Shown here: piece after piece, positions 1 through 9,016 of the stretch
Layout: every line of letters begins with the position of its first letter
How positions within the stretch are numbered: the stretch's first letter is position 1
Origin: an uncultured Sutterella sp.
Lineage (GTDB): Bacteria; Pseudomonadota; Gammaproteobacteria; Burkholderiales; Burkholderiaceae_F
Direction of reading: 5' to 3'
Assembly: GCA_905202595.1 (NCBI GenBank)
Contig: CAJKSP010000006.1
Coordinates: 10,149-74,148 of the forward strand
DNA length: 64,000 nucleotides
Program-made: the position numbers and the translations under genes
Notes under the pieces: model-generated
Told to the model about the DNA's origin: nothing
The model's database searches: none
Seen by the model: only the letters and a program-made list of their open reading frames with translations

Positions 1-729
<729 letters not shown>

Positions 730-762
730 TCAAAAAATCTGCTTTAAAACGGGACTTCGCGA

Positions 763-1050
763 TTACTCGAGCACGCCCATGATGTCTTCCTCGCGCATGA
801 CGAGGAAGTCTTCGCCGTCAACCTTGACGGTCTGGCCGGAGTACTTGCCGAAGAGGACGCGATCGCCGGGCTTGACGTCCGGAGCGATGAGGCGGCCGGC
901 TTCGTCGCGCTTGCCGGGACCCACCGCGATCACTTCGCCCTGATCGGGCTTCTCGCCGGCGGTTTCCGGAATGACGATGCCGGAGGCGGTGGTCGTCACC
1001 GCTTCGAGGCGCTTGATGATGACGCGATCATGCAAAGGACGGATCTGCAT
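763..1050 (-). CDS. groES: 10 kDa co-chaperonin GroES
   Basis: GroES is the heptameric lid of the GroEL chamber. The protein is 95 residues, the usual length. It starts [18 protein letters not shown] and carries the mobile-loop region ([21 protein letters not shown]) and a C-terminal sheet ending [11 protein letters not shown] longer reading from an ATG at 1065 is possible. The start at 1050 is preferred because a GGAG ribosome-binding site sits 8-9 nt before it (that GGAG overlaps the upstream ATG) and because family members begin at this Met. It is the first gene of the groES-groEL operon. Confidence 0.98.
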   Translation of the reverse strand: MQIRPLHDRVIIKRLEAVTTTASGIVIPETAGEKPDQGEVIAVGPGKRDEAGRLIAPDVKPGDRVLFGKYSGQTVKVDGEDFLVMREEDIMGVLE

Positions 1051-1196
1051 CTCAGAAATCTCCATTCATTAGCTGATTCTTCCGAAGCGGGCGCCTGAGC
1101 CGAAGACTTTGTGAGCAAAGCGTTCGCGGCGCGCCGCCGGATAAAAACTTTCAGGGCGCCGGACCCTTGCGGGCCCCTTGCCGTTGCATACTCCCC

Positions 1197-1224
1197 ATAT
1201 GGGGACGGACCTAAAGATTTCAAG
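1197..1224 (-). promoter_or_regulatory. sigma-32 heat-shock promoter of groES-groEL
   Basis: Read on the minus strand, CTTGAAA (1218-1224) is followed after exactly 13 nt by CCCCATAT (1197-1204). This matches the classical sigma-32 consensus (CTTGAAA, 13-14 nt, CCCCATnT). Transcription would start near 1189, giving a leader of about 138 nt before groES. No CIRCE inverted repeat (HrcA operator) was seen between here and groES. A hairpin (GGACGG...CCGTCC, 1228-1254, with an inner GAAAA/TTTTC pairing) lies just upstream, between this promoter and dacB. Confidence 0.9.
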
Positions 1225-1312
1225 AGCGGACGGACGAAAAATTTTCGGCCGTCCTGATGGTCTCGTGCCTTTCCTTGAGTGAGTAAGGAAGCGAGGCGAA
1301 AGAGGTTTTGCA

Positions 1313-2923
1313 ATGATGAATCATGGGATGCAGTTCAGGGTCTGGACTGCTGTTGCGGCGGCTGCGCTTGCGGCAGGCGGACTCGGCATGAGCGCAGGCA
1401 GCGCCTATGCGGCGGAGAAGCCGGCGCAGGCGAAGGCGGCGGCGCCGCAAGTGCCGGCTCAGATTGCTCGTGCGGCAAAGCGCTGGAAGGTGAATCTGAA
1501 CGACGTCGTCATCTCCGTGCTGCCGCTCGATCAGGTGACGGTCGACCGGCAGACCGGACGCTCGAATGCAGCGTCGATTCGCAGCGCCTATGCGCTGCAT
1601 GCGGACCGCAGCGATCGGCCGGCGTCAACGGCCAAGCTTGTGACGACGCTTGTCGCGCTCGAGGAGCTCGGTCCGAACTTCCATTGGTACACCGGCTTTT
1701 ATACAAAGAGCTGGCCAGACGCCAAAGGGCGCCTCGGCGGAGATCTCTACATTCGGGGCGGCGGCGACCCGACGCTCGTCATTGAGGACTTCGCGCTGCA
1801 GCTCGACAAGCTGGCTCAGCTCGGCGTGAAGCATATTGAAGGCAACATTGTCGTCGATCGCTCCTACTTCAATATTCCCAAGGTTGATCCCGGCGCCTTC
1901 GACGGCAGAAGCTCGCGGCCCTACAACCTGCCGCCCGATGCGGCGCTGGTCAATTTCCGCAATGTGTCGCTCGAACTCATCCCAGATCGGGAAGCCGGCA
2001 TTGCGCGCGTCGTCTCGCTGCCGCCGCTCGCGGGCGTGACGTATCCGAAAACGGTGAAGCTCTCTGGCGGCAGCTGCGGCGACTGGAAGACCAAGTTGGG
2101 GTTCAGGCTCCGCGCAAACAAGGACGGCACAAAGCGCGCCGTCTTCACCGGCAGCCTTCCCCGCGCATGCGGCGCCAAGAACTTCAACGTCATTGCCTTT
2201 GAGCCTGATGAATACTTCGAGCGGCTTTTCCGTGCGCTTTGGGAGAAGGACGGCCGTACCTGGAAGGGAAAGGTCGTTTCAGGGCGGATACCGGCGGATG
2301 CTGATCGTCGCTTCGTGAGGATGTCGCCTTCTCTGGCTGATGTCGTCATGCTCACGAACAAGTGGTCGAACAATACGATGGCCCGCCACATCTTCCTGTC
2401 GCTGGGGCACGTTCAGGTGCAGGCGGAGGAGAAGGCGGCGGCCAAATCTGCCGCCAAGGCCAAGAAGGGCGCAGAGGCGGCCGAGCAGTGGCGCGAATTT
2501 CCGCGCGGCTACACCCTTGCCGATGCGCGCAGCGTGGTCGCCGACTGGCTGAAGAAGCGCGGCATTGATTCCAAAGCCGTTCATATCGACAACGGCTCCG
2601 GCCTTTCTCGCGAGACCCGCATTACCGGGCGAGCGATGACGGAGATTCTGGCTGCGGGCTGGCAGGGGCCGGCATGGCCTGAGTACGCGGCGTCGCTGCC
2701 CATTACGGGGAAAGACGGCACGATGCTCAAGCGCAAGATCGCTGTCGGCTACGGGCGCATCAAGACGGGATTCCTCGTGGACGTGCGCGCTGTAGGCGGC
2801 TACGTTCTGGCCCGCAACGGCAAGCACTATGCGCTCTATGCGAGCGTGCACGGCTCGAAGAACATGCCGGGTGCAACGGCCTTTCTGGACAATGTGATCG
2901 ACTGGGTGTGGAAGCTCGATTAA
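1313..2923 (+). CDS. dacB: D-alanyl-D-alanine carboxypeptidase/endopeptidase (PBP4, peptidase S13)
   Basis: PBP4-type enzymes cut D-Ala-D-Ala stems and D-Ala-mDAP cross-links in periplasmic peptidoglycan. All three active-site motifs are visible: SxxK as PASTAKLV (Ser about 105), SxN as WSNNTMARH (about 350) and KTG as GRIKTGFLVD (about 483). Residues 1-34 are a signal peptide (hydrophobic Ala-rich core ending SAYAAEK). At 536 residues it is slightly longer than typical, partly because of a Lys/Ala-rich insert near residues 375-390 (KAAAKSAAKAKKGAEA). Two adjacent ATGs exist (1313, 1316); an AGAGG lies about 8 nt upstream. It is divergent from groES and followed by a terminator. Confidence 0.95.
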   Translation: MMNHGMQFRVWTAVAAAALAAGGLGMSAGSAYAAEKPAQAKAAAPQVPAQIARAAKRWKVNLNDVVISVLPLDQVTVDRQTGRSNAASIRSAYALHADRSDRPASTAKLVTTLVALEELGPNFHWYTGFYTKSWPDAKGRLGGDLYIRGGGDPTLVIEDFALQLDKLAQLGVKHIEGNIVVDRSYFNIPKVDPGAFDGRSSRPYNLPPDAALVNFRNVSLELIPDREAGIARVVSLPPLAGVTYPKTVKLSGGSCGDWKTKLGFRLRANKDGTKRAVFTGSLPRACGAKNFNVIAFEPDEYFERLFRALWEKDGRTWKGKVVSGRIPADADRRFVRMSPSLADVVMLTNKWSNNTMARHIFLSLGHVQVQAEEKAAAKSAAKAKKGAEAAEQWREFPRGYTLADARSVVADWLKKRGIDSKAVHIDNGSGLSRETRITGRAMTEILAAGWQGPAWPEYAASLPITGKDGTMLKRKIAVGYGRIKTGFLVDVRAVGGYVLARNGKHYALYASVHGSKNMPGATAFLDNVIDWVWKLD

Positions 2924-2955
2924 AGCGGGCGCAGAGAAGCCTTCAGCCGTCACTC

Positions 2956-2987
2956 AAGCGCGCCGGTGCGGCGCGCTTTTCTTTTTT
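2956..2987 (+). terminator. Rho-independent terminator after dacB
   Basis: A perfect 9-bp stem (AAGCGCGCC / GGCGCGCTT, 2956-2964 and 2970-2978) with a 5-nt loop is followed by a T-rich run (TTCTTTTTT). Confidence 0.9.
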
Positions 2988-2994
2988 GAGCATC

Positions 2995-3030
2995 TAAAAA
3001 ATGGCGCTTCTGCCGCAAGGCAGAAGCGCC
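2995..3030 (-). terminator. Rho-independent terminator after dsbD
   Basis: A perfect 12-bp stem (GGCGCTTCTGCC / GGCAGAAGCGCC, 3003-3014 and 3019-3030) with a 4-nt loop. Read on the minus strand it is followed by AT and then six T (2996-3001). It sits 28 nt past the dsbD stop, back-to-back with the dacB terminator. Confidence 0.9.
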
Positions 3031-3058
3031 GCTTCAATCGTTCAAGCCAGCCGGCGGC

Positions 3059-5290
3059 TTATTTCTTCTTGAGCGCTTCCAGCACAACGCTCGGCGTCAG
3101 CAGCTCCGGCAGCACTTCAACTCGGCCGTCTGGGCGGTAGATCAGATAGAGCGGCACGCCGCTGCGTCCGAATCGCGCCAGCACGGCTGTGATGTCGTCG
3201 CTGCGGTTGGTCCAGTCGCCCATCAGCCGGACATAGCCCCCTTTATCAAAGGCGTCGACGACTTCGCTGCGGTCAAGTGCAGCGAGCTTGTTGGCCTGGC
3301 AGGTGACGCACCAAGCTGCCGTAAAGTCGACGAAGACGGGCTTGCCTGCAGCAAGCGCTTCGGCGACTGCCGATTCGCTCCAGGGCGCCCAGCCGTCGTC
3401 GTAGCCCTGCACCGCGGTGGCGCGCGAGAAGCCGCCCGAACCAGCCGCCGCAATCGCCGCAACGGCAACGAGCCCCATCGCGCCCATCAGCGTGCGGTTG
3501 CGGCCTCGGCCCCATTGTTCGCGGCCAATAAGCCAGAGGAAGACCGCGGCGGCCGCGACAGCAATGACGACCAGGAGCATGCCGTAGAAATTCACCTGCT
3601 TCGACAGCACCCAGCCGAGCCAGACGACGGCGCAGGCCATCGGGATGGCCATTACTTTGCGAAAGACCGTCATCCATGGTCCAGGCTTGGGAAGGCGTTT
3701 CGCCCAGGCTGGGAAGATGCAGAGCAGAAGCCACGGCAGAGCCATGCCGAGGCCGAGTGAGAGAAAGACGAAGATGGCTTCAGCGGCAGGCTGCGTGAGC
3801 GCGAAGCCGACGGCGGCTCCCATGAAGGGCGCCGTGCAGGGACTCGCTACTACCACGGCAAGAATGCCGGTCATGAAGGAATTGACAACGCCAGCGCGCG
3901 GTCCTTTTCGGACGGCGGCGGCATTCGCAATGCCGGAGCCTGCCGTGAATTCATAAAGGCCGAGAAGATTGAGCGTGATGGCGGCAAAGAGCAGAATCAG
4001 CACGCCGACGACCCACGGCTCCTGCAGCTGAAAGCCCCAGCCGAGCGCGCTGCCGGCGCCTCGCAGCGCCATGAGGACGCCCGAGAGGATGCCCATTGTG
4101 ATGAGAACGCCGGCAGTAAAGGCAATGCCGTGCGGTAAGAGACGCTCGCCCTTTTGCGCGCCGCCCACGAGCTGCAGGAGCTTGAGCGATAGCACCGGGA
4201 AGACGCAGGGCATGAGGTTCAGAATGAGGCCGCCCGCCAGCGCGAAGGCGAGTGCCGTCCACGTTGAAAAGGAGAGACTGCCGCTTTCTGCAATAGCTTC
4301 AGCTGCGGCGCTCGGCTGCAGCGTAGGCGTGCCGACATCTCCAGCGGCAAGCGGGAAGGAGGCCTCTACGGCCCAGCCGCCTGCTTTCGGGCCGCCATCG
4401 GCGATGAGGAGGCCTGAGAGCGACGAAGGCGGCGCTTTCGTCCATTCTTTGGCGAACCGGCCGGCCGCTTCAAAATAGAGCGAGGCGCTTCCGTCTTCAT
4501 GCTGTTCGAAAACGGCCGGCGCCGAATAGTTCATGACGTTCTGCGCTGCCGGAATGAAGTCGAGCGAACGCTTGACGAGTCCCTCCGAAGCGATGTCGAG
4601 CCGAATGCGGCGGCCGTCGGAGACGGCGGCGAAATTGTCCGATCCGACATGCTCCGGAATCGTTTTGAGCGCGGCGTCGATGGCCGAAGCGTCGGCCGAC
4701 GGATTGGCAGAGACGCGCAGCGGCAGCCTGATGGAGGCGTCGGCCGAGCCTGGAACGCACATGTCTTTGCAGGCCAGGTACTCGACATGCACGCGGATGA
4801 CGGCATGTCCGGAGGTGCCGGCCGAGCGCGGCACTTCTACGCGGAAGGGAAAGAGCGTTTCGCCGTCGTAGCCGAAGCTCGTGAGTCCGCCCGTCAGCGT
4901 GCGCTCCGGCAGGGGAAACAGGGGCGCTGTAGCGGAGAAGCCCTGCGGCAGCGTAAATGTAAATTCCGGCGGCAATCCCGCATCGCCCGGGTTCGTCCAA
5001 TAGGTGTGCCAGCCCTTCTCATGACGGAAGACGACGGCCAGGCGGTTTTCCGCCTGCGGCGTCAGCGCGTCGGCTGCTGCGGCAAGGCTGACTTCGACGT
5101 GAGGCTTCTCTTTGGCGGCGCCGCTGGCATTGTCAAGCGCGGAGAGAAAGCCGCTGCCATCAGGCGCGGCAAGTGCGGGCGAACTAGCAGCAAGGCCGAG
5201 CGAAAGCCCAAGGGCTGCAAGCGTCAAGCGGGCGGCGCCTGCGGCATGTCGGATGGTGGTTCGTAGCATGGGGAGCGGTTTTGAAAGCAT
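3059..5290 (-). CDS. dsbD: Thiol:disulfide interchange protein, DsbD/ScsB type
   Basis: DsbD passes electrons from cytoplasmic thioredoxin across the inner membrane to periplasmic thiol proteins. From the ATG at 5290 the protein is 743 residues. It has a signal peptide (MLSKPLPMLRTTIRH..., cleaved after SSPALA) and a periplasmic N-terminal domain containing WHTYWTNPGD and a Cys pair in LACKDMCVPG. A CcdA-like membrane domain of about eight helices follows, with conserved Cys in LMPCVFPVLS and ASPCTAPFMG. The C-terminal thioredoxin domain has CVTC in FTAAWCVTCQ. The WHTYWTNPGD and CxxxC signatures fit the ScsB-like N-domain better than the Escherichia coli DsbD-alpha domain. No strong ribosome-binding site is visible; the frame extends further upstream into hemL, but the signal peptide argues for 5290 (or 5269). 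Confidence 0.9.
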   Translation of the reverse strand: MLSKPLPMLRTTIRHAAGAARLTLAALGLSLGLAASSPALAAPDGSGFLSALDNASGAAKEKPHVEVSLAAAADALTPQAENRLAVVFRHEKGWHTYWTNPGDAGLPPEFTFTLPQGFSATAPLFPLPERTLTGGLTSFGYDGETLFPFRVEVPRSAGTSGHAVIRVHVEYLACKDMCVPGSADASIRLPLRVSANPSADASAIDAALKTIPEHVGSDNFAAVSDGRRIRLDIASEGLVKRSLDFIPAAQNVMNYSAPAVFEQHEDGSASLYFEAAGRFAKEWTKAPPSSLSGLLIADGGPKAGGWAVEASFPLAAGDVGTPTLQPSAAAEAIAESGSLSFSTWTALAFALAGGLILNLMPCVFPVLSLKLLQLVGGAQKGERLLPHGIAFTAGVLITMGILSGVLMALRGAGSALGWGFQLQEPWVVGVLILLFAAITLNLLGLYEFTAGSGIANAAAVRKGPRAGVVNSFMTGILAVVVASPCTAPFMGAAVGFALTQPAAEAIFVFLSLGLGMALPWLLLCIFPAWAKRLPKPGPWMTVFRKVMAIPMACAVVWLGWVLSKQVNFYGMLLVVIAVAAAAVFLWLIGREQWGRGRNRTLMGAMGLVAVAAIAAAGSGGFSRATAVQGYDDGWAPWSESAVAEALAAGKPVFVDFTAAWCVTCQANKLAALDRSEVVDAFDKGGYVRLMGDWTNRSDDITAVLARFGRSGVPLYLIYRPDGRVEVLPELLTPSVVLEALKKK

Positions 5291-5421
5291 GAGAGCGGGC
5301 AGCTTTGCCTGGGTGCTTCTGCGCAAAGCGCCGGCCGGCGCGCAGGGGCTGCTTGACAAGCAGCGCCCCGGCGGCATCGGACCGGCGCTATGGTCTGCAG
5401 CAGGCTGACGCAGCCCTAGAG

Positions 5422-5450
5422 CCCGTGCGCAGCGATGCGCTGCGCACGGG
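5422..5450. terminator. 13-bp perfect hairpin between hemL and dsbD
   Basis: CCCGTGCGCAGCG / CGCTGCGCACGGG (5422-5434 and 5438-5450) with a 3-nt loop lies 16 nt beyond the hemL stop. There is no real T-run on either strand (TTT after the stem on plus only), so it may be a weak terminator or a processing/stability hairpin separating hemL from dsbD. Confidence 0.5.
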
Positions 5451-5465
5451 TTTGACGAAAGCGCG

Positions 5466-6752
5466 TCAGGCTCGGGTGATTTCAGCGAACGTATCGCGCG
5501 CAGCCTGAATCGTTTCGCGGATGACCTCGTCCGTATGGGCGATCGAGACGAAGCCCGCTTCAAACGTCGACGGCGCGAAGTAGATGCCGCGGGAGAGCAT
5601 CCCGTGGAAGAACTTCGTGAAGAGCGCCTGATCGGCCTTCATGACATCGCTGTAGCCCTTCGGAGGTTCGGGCAGGCAGTAGATGCCGAGCATGCCGCCG
5701 ACGGAGTCGCCGCAGAATTCGATGCCGAATTCGCGGGCGGCGCTCGTGAGGCCGCTGACCAGCTTCTTCGCCGTGGCGCCGAGCTCGTCGTAGAAGCCCG
5801 GGCGCTGGATCTTCTTCAGCGTAGCGAGGCCGGCGGCAACGGCAACGGGGTTGCCCGAGAGCGTGCCCGCCTGATAGACCGGGCCGCACGGGGCGATCAT
5901 CTGCATGATGTCCTTGCGGCCGCCGAAGGCCGCGACCGGCATGCCGCCGCCGATCACTTTGCCGAGCATCGTGATGTCCGGCGTGACGTGGAAGAGCGAC
6001 TGCGCGCCGCCGAGCGCGACGCGGAAGCCCGTCATGACTTCGTCGACGATGAGGAGCGCGCCGTGCTCAGTGCAGAGGCGGCGCATCGTGTCGATGAACT
6101 CCTGCGTGCCGCGCACCATGTTCATGTTGCCGGCAAATGCCTCGACGATCACGCAGGCGATGTCGTCGCCGTGCGCCTTGAAGGCGTCTTCGAGCTGCTG
6201 GCAGTTGTTGTACTCCAGCACAAGCGTGTGCTCGGTGAGCGAGGCCGGAACGCCGGCCGAAGAGGGGTGGCCGAATGTGAGCATGCCTGAGCCGGCCTTC
6301 ACGAGGAGCGAATCGGAATGCCCGTGATAGCAGCCCTCGAACTTGATGATCTTGTTGCGGCCCGTGAAGCCGCGGGCCAGACGGATGGCGGACATGCCCG
6401 CTTCCGTGCCGGAGCTGACGAGGCGCACCTCTTCGATCGAAGGAACGAGCTTCGTGATGAGTTCGGCGATTTCGGCCTCAGCTTCCGTCGCGGCGCCGAA
6501 GGAAAGGCCGCGGTCCACCGCCGCCTTCACGGCCTCAACCACGTCGGGATCGTTGTGGCCGAGGATCATCGGGCCCCAGGAGAGCACGTAGTCGATGAAG
6601 CGCTGGCCCTCGGCGTCCCACATGTAGGGGCCCTGGGCGCGCTCGATGAAACGCGGGGCGCCGCCTACGGAGCGGAAAGCGCGCACAGGCGAATTGACGC
6701 CGCCCGGGATGACTTTCTGGGCGCGCTCAAAGAGGGCTTGGTTCTTGTCCAT
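5466..6752 (-). CDS. hemL: Glutamate-1-semialdehyde 2,1-aminomutase
   Basis: HemL converts glutamate-1-semialdehyde to 5-aminolevulinate with PLP, the last step of C5-pathway ALA synthesis for haem. The 428-residue length is typical. Visible landmarks are [13 protein letters not shown] near the N-terminus, the PLP-phosphate region [33 protein letters not shown], the cofactor Asp in [12 protein letters not shown], and the PLP-binding lysine in [16 protein letters not shown] (about residue 265). A GGAGAA ribosome-binding site lies about 8 nt before the ATG at 6752. Presence of HemL implies haem synthesis through glutamyl-tRNA rather than ALA synthase. Confidence 0.98.
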   Translation of the reverse strand: MDKNQALFERAQKVIPGGVNSPVRAFRSVGGAPRFIERAQGPYMWDAEGQRFIDYVLSWGPMILGHNDPDVVEAVKAAVDRGLSFGAATEAEAEIAELITKLVPSIEEVRLVSSGTEAGMSAIRLARGFTGRNKIIKFEGCYHGHSDSLLVKAGSGMLTFGHPSSAGVPASLTEHTLVLEYNNCQQLEDAFKAHGDDIACVIVEAFAGNMNMVRGTQEFIDTMRRLCTEHGALLIVDEVMTGFRVALGGAQSLFHVTPDITMLGKVIGGGMPVAAFGGRKDIMQMIAPCGPVYQAGTLSGNPVAVAAGLATLKKIQRPGFYDELGATAKKLVSGLTSAAREFGIEFCGDSVGGMLGIYCLPEPPKGYSDVMKADQALFTKFFHGMLSRGIYFAPSTFEAGFVSIAHTDEVIRETIQAARDTFAEITRA

Positions 6753-6892
6753 GACGGAATTTCTCCAGCTGATTGCAGTCGAAAGGGCGTTCTGAGCCGA
6801 AGCGCAGGGCCTGCTGCGCCGGCTCGTCGCCCGATAAGGAATGCCGCCATTCTAAAGAGAGCGCTTGAAGCGAGGATTAACTTGGACGGCGC

Positions 6893-6941
6893 AGAAAAAG
6901 AAGCGGCCGTCCGCGAGCGTCAATCGCTCGGCGGCGGCCGC
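6893..6941 (-). terminator. Terminator after the pagP-like gene
   Basis: On the minus strand an imperfect 17-bp stem (GCGGCCG...CCGAGCG with CGCTCG...CGGCCGC, 6903-6941, loop of 5 nt) is followed by TTCTTTTTCTG. It begins about 20 nt past the stop codon. Confidence 0.8.
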
Positions 6942-6963
6942 CGGCTAGGAAGCAGCGCTTCGC

Positions 6964-8157
6964 TCAGAAGGCAAAGCCGAGGTTCACCATGAAGTCGGTC
7001 GGCATCGGCGTCGTCAGGTAGCCGTCGTCGCGGCCGGGCGTAACGCCTTTGAAGCGCGAAATGTTCGTGTCGATCGAGGCCGTGAGATGGACGACGGGCG
7101 AGAAGGCCCAGGTGGCGCCCATCGTCAGCACGGGGTGCACGCTGTTGTCCGAGCCGGCCGAAGACGATGCATGGGAGAAGCCGAAGCCGCCGCCGGCATA
7201 GAGGCGGAAGTTTTTGGCAACATCGATGTTGTAGGCGATGGTGAGGGAGTAGGTCTCGATGTCGATCTTTTCGCGGCCCGCTTCTCCCGATTCGCCGCCC
7301 TTCATGTCGTGGCTCGATTTCTTGTACTTGAATTCCGTCTGCCAGCTGCGGCCGGAATAGTGGCGCAGGCCCACGTTCCAGACGGTGTCGTTCGTCATGA
7401 AGTTGGGCGTGAAGCCGTCTTCGGCGCCGTTGTCGACGTACTGCCAGCCCCAGCCGCCGAAGAGAAGGTTGGGCGTCTTCACCCAAGGGCTTTCGGGCGG
7501 CAGCGGCATCTTGCGGCTGCCGACGTCGTCAATGGCGATCGAGGTGAAGAAGAAAAAGACGTTCGTAAAGGGTATCCACGTGCCGTAGAACGAGACGGTG
7601 TCGGTGCCGACGCTGGCTACCGGAAGCGGCAGCGGGAGCGGCACCCACATGTAGTCGCCTCGCATTGTGAGGCCGGCGAGGTAGCCTGCGCCCACATGGA
7701 AGCCGCCGCCGATCGGCCAGCGCGAGAGCCAGGCGTAGCCTGCCATCGGCTCCATGCGGTAGTTGGAGTCGACGAAGCTTGTGAGAAAGAACATGCGCTC
7801 GTTGCCGCGCTCGTCGATCAGCTGCCGCGCGATGCCCATGCCGACGGGGTAGCCGTTCTGCTGCGGCTTGTTGTCCCAGGCCCATCTCGGATGATTGGTA
7901 TAGACGGGCATGACCCAGAGCGTCTTTCCTTCATCCATGATCCGCTTGGCGCCTTCCTTCGTGTCGGACCAGAAAGGCTTCCAATCGCCGGGGCGCTCTT
8001 CAGCGGGACGCACGAGCCCGGCGGGCGTCGTGTCGACGATGGCGTTCCAAGCCTCGGCGATGCCCGCCGCGGCATCGGCTGGGAAGGCGCCGGCAAGCGC
8101 GCCGGCGGCAAGCGCCGTGCAGACGCCGGCAGCAAGGGAATGAAGTCGATGGGTCAT
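6964..8157 (-). CDS. PagP-like lipid A palmitoyltransferase domain fused to a second predicted outer-membrane barrel
   Basis: The protein is 397 residues from the ATG at 8157, with a signal peptide (residues 1-30). Residues about 75-205 resemble PagP, the outer-membrane enzyme that moves palmitate onto lipid A. The pattern TNHPRWAWD, FLTSFVDSN, MEPMAGYAW and PLPLPLPVASVG parallels the E. coli PagP segments around its catalytic His, Asp and Ser; here they would be His89, Asp130 and Ser131. E. coli PagP stops soon after, but this protein continues for about 190 residues with alternating aromatic/hydrophobic strands. The chain ends TDFMVNLGFAF, a terminal Phe as in BamA substrates. Enzyme activity is inferred; the second domain's function is unknown. 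A TTG start at 8169 is possible. No clear ribosome-binding site is seen. Confidence 0.75.
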   Translation of the reverse strand: MTHRLHSLAAGVCTALAAGALAGAFPADAAAGIAEAWNAIVDTTPAGLVRPAEERPGDWKPFWSDTKEGAKRIMDEGKTLWVMPVYTNHPRWAWDNKPQQNGYPVGMGIARQLIDERGNERMFFLTSFVDSNYRMEPMAGYAWLSRWPIGGGFHVGAGYLAGLTMRGDYMWVPLPLPLPVASVGTDTVSFYGTWIPFTNVFFFFTSIAIDDVGSRKMPLPPESPWVKTPNLLFGGWGWQYVDNGAEDGFTPNFMTNDTVWNVGLRHYSGRSWQTEFKYKKSSHDMKGGESGEAGREKIDIETYSLTIAYNIDVAKNFRLYAGGGFGFSHASSSAGSDNSVHPVLTMGATWAFSPVVHLTASIDTNISRFKGVTPGRDDGYLTTPMPTDFMVNLGFAF

Positions 8158-8363
8158 GGCAGAAAGCAAATGAAGGGGACGGCTGGCAGAGCAAGCTGCC
8201 CGTTGGGGCGCGTCCTTCTTGGAGGCGCAGCGGCAAGCCGTTTGAGCGCCAGAGGGCGTCCGGCCCTGCTGGCGCAGCGGGCAGGAAGCCCGTATTGTCC
8301 CACAAGCGGCGGTCCCCGTTTGGGAAGCAGGTCGCTTTTCGGCGCTCCATTGGGCTTCATCGC

Positions 8364-8393
8364 TTGCTTCCTAGCAGCTCCTGCGGGTAAAGT
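8364..8393 (+). promoter_or_regulatory. Probable sigma-70 promoter of rnpB
   Basis: TTGCTT (8364-8369) and TAAAGT (8388-8393), spaced by 18 nt, lie immediately before the predicted 5' end of RNase P RNA. Position and spacing support it; the -10 match is moderate. Confidence 0.6.
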
Positions 8394-8402
8394 AGCGCCC
8401 CT

Positions 8403-8720
8403 GCAGCGGGAGCTTCCGGGGCGGCCGTCGGCGGCAGCAATGCCGCGGGAGGAAAGTCCGGACTCCGCAGGGCACCGTAGCAGCTAACAGCTGCCCGCCG
8501 CGAGGCGCGGATTAGAGCAACAGAGACGAGCCGGCGTTGGGGTCGGGTGAAACGGGCAATCTCTACGGGGAGCAACACCAAATAGGCAGCCGCATGACCC
8601 GGCCCGGGCCTGGCTGCGGGTAGGTGGCTTGAGGCGGCGCGCGAGCGCCATCCTAGAAGAATGACCGCCATCGGCTTCAGGGCCGAAACAGAATCCGGCT
8701 TACAGGGAAGGTCCCGCTGC
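8403..8720 (+). ncRNA. rnpB: RNase P RNA (bacterial class A)
   Basis: This is the catalytic RNA that trims the 5' ends of pre-tRNAs. Conserved core blocks are in order: GAGGAAAGTCCGGACTCC (from about 8450), AGAGCAACAGAGA (8513-8525), GGGTGAAACGG, CACCAAATAG (8577-8586), AGAATGACCGCC (8658-8669) and ACAGAATCCGGCTTACA (8687-8703). The ends pair as helix P1: 8403-8417 with 8706-8720, 14 of 15 positions complementary. At about 318 nt it is on the compact side for a class A RNA. Ends are set by P1 and may be a few nt off. Confidence 0.97.
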
Positions 8721-8776
8721 GCTTTCCCTTTCAAGATTCCGGCCTTCAGATCAGAGCGCCGGAATCGCCTATGCAC

Positions 8777-8813
8777 AAAAGGCTTCGCTCAGCATCTGCG
8801 CGAAGCCTTTTGC
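8777..8813 (+). terminator. Rho-independent terminator downstream of rnpB
   Basis: A 12-bp perfect stem (AAAAGGCTTCGC / GCGAAGCCTTTT, 8777-8788 and 8800-8811) with an 11-nt loop; the T-run is the end of the stem. Another perfect 9-bp hairpin (GATTCCGGC / GCCGGAATC, 8735-8743 and 8758-8766) lies just before it. Confidence 0.8.
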
Positions 8814-8948
8814 TTGTCCAGCATCTGCTGAAGAGGGCGCCGGCGCCGCGTCCAGGGTCAGCGTCAGCGTGCGCTTTGCGGCATTCTCGTCGCCGCTCAA
8901 GTTTTTTCGCACTCTTTCAGTCTTTTACATGCGTTGCCGCGCCATGCT

Positions 8949-8973
8949 GTGGGAAAATGTGGGCTTTAGTGGG
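8949..8973 (+). promoter_or_regulatory. MraZ operator: three GTGGG boxes at 10-bp period
   Basis: GTGGG occurs at 8949-8953, 8959-8963 and 8969-8973, exactly 10 bp apart, 44 nt before the mraZ start. MraZ is known to bind tandem TGGGN repeats separated by 5 nt upstream of mraZ and to repress the dcw promoter, so this is very probably the autoregulatory site. A further GGG at 8978-8980 is out of phase. The associated -10/-35 elements are not clear. Confidence 0.85.
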
Positions 8974-9016
8974 AGACGGGACTCGGTCGGATCAGAGGCG
9001 TTCCGCGCAAGCAAGC

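Noticed and set aside
1228..1254. Hairpin upstream of the groES promoter considered as a CIRCE element
   Set aside because: The repeats (GGACGG/CCGTCC) do not resemble the CIRCE consensus and lie upstream of the promoter.
5291..5563. N-terminal extension of dsbD overlapping hemL
   Set aside because: The extra 91 codons lack similarity and overlap the certain 3' end of hemL; the signal peptide begins at 5290.
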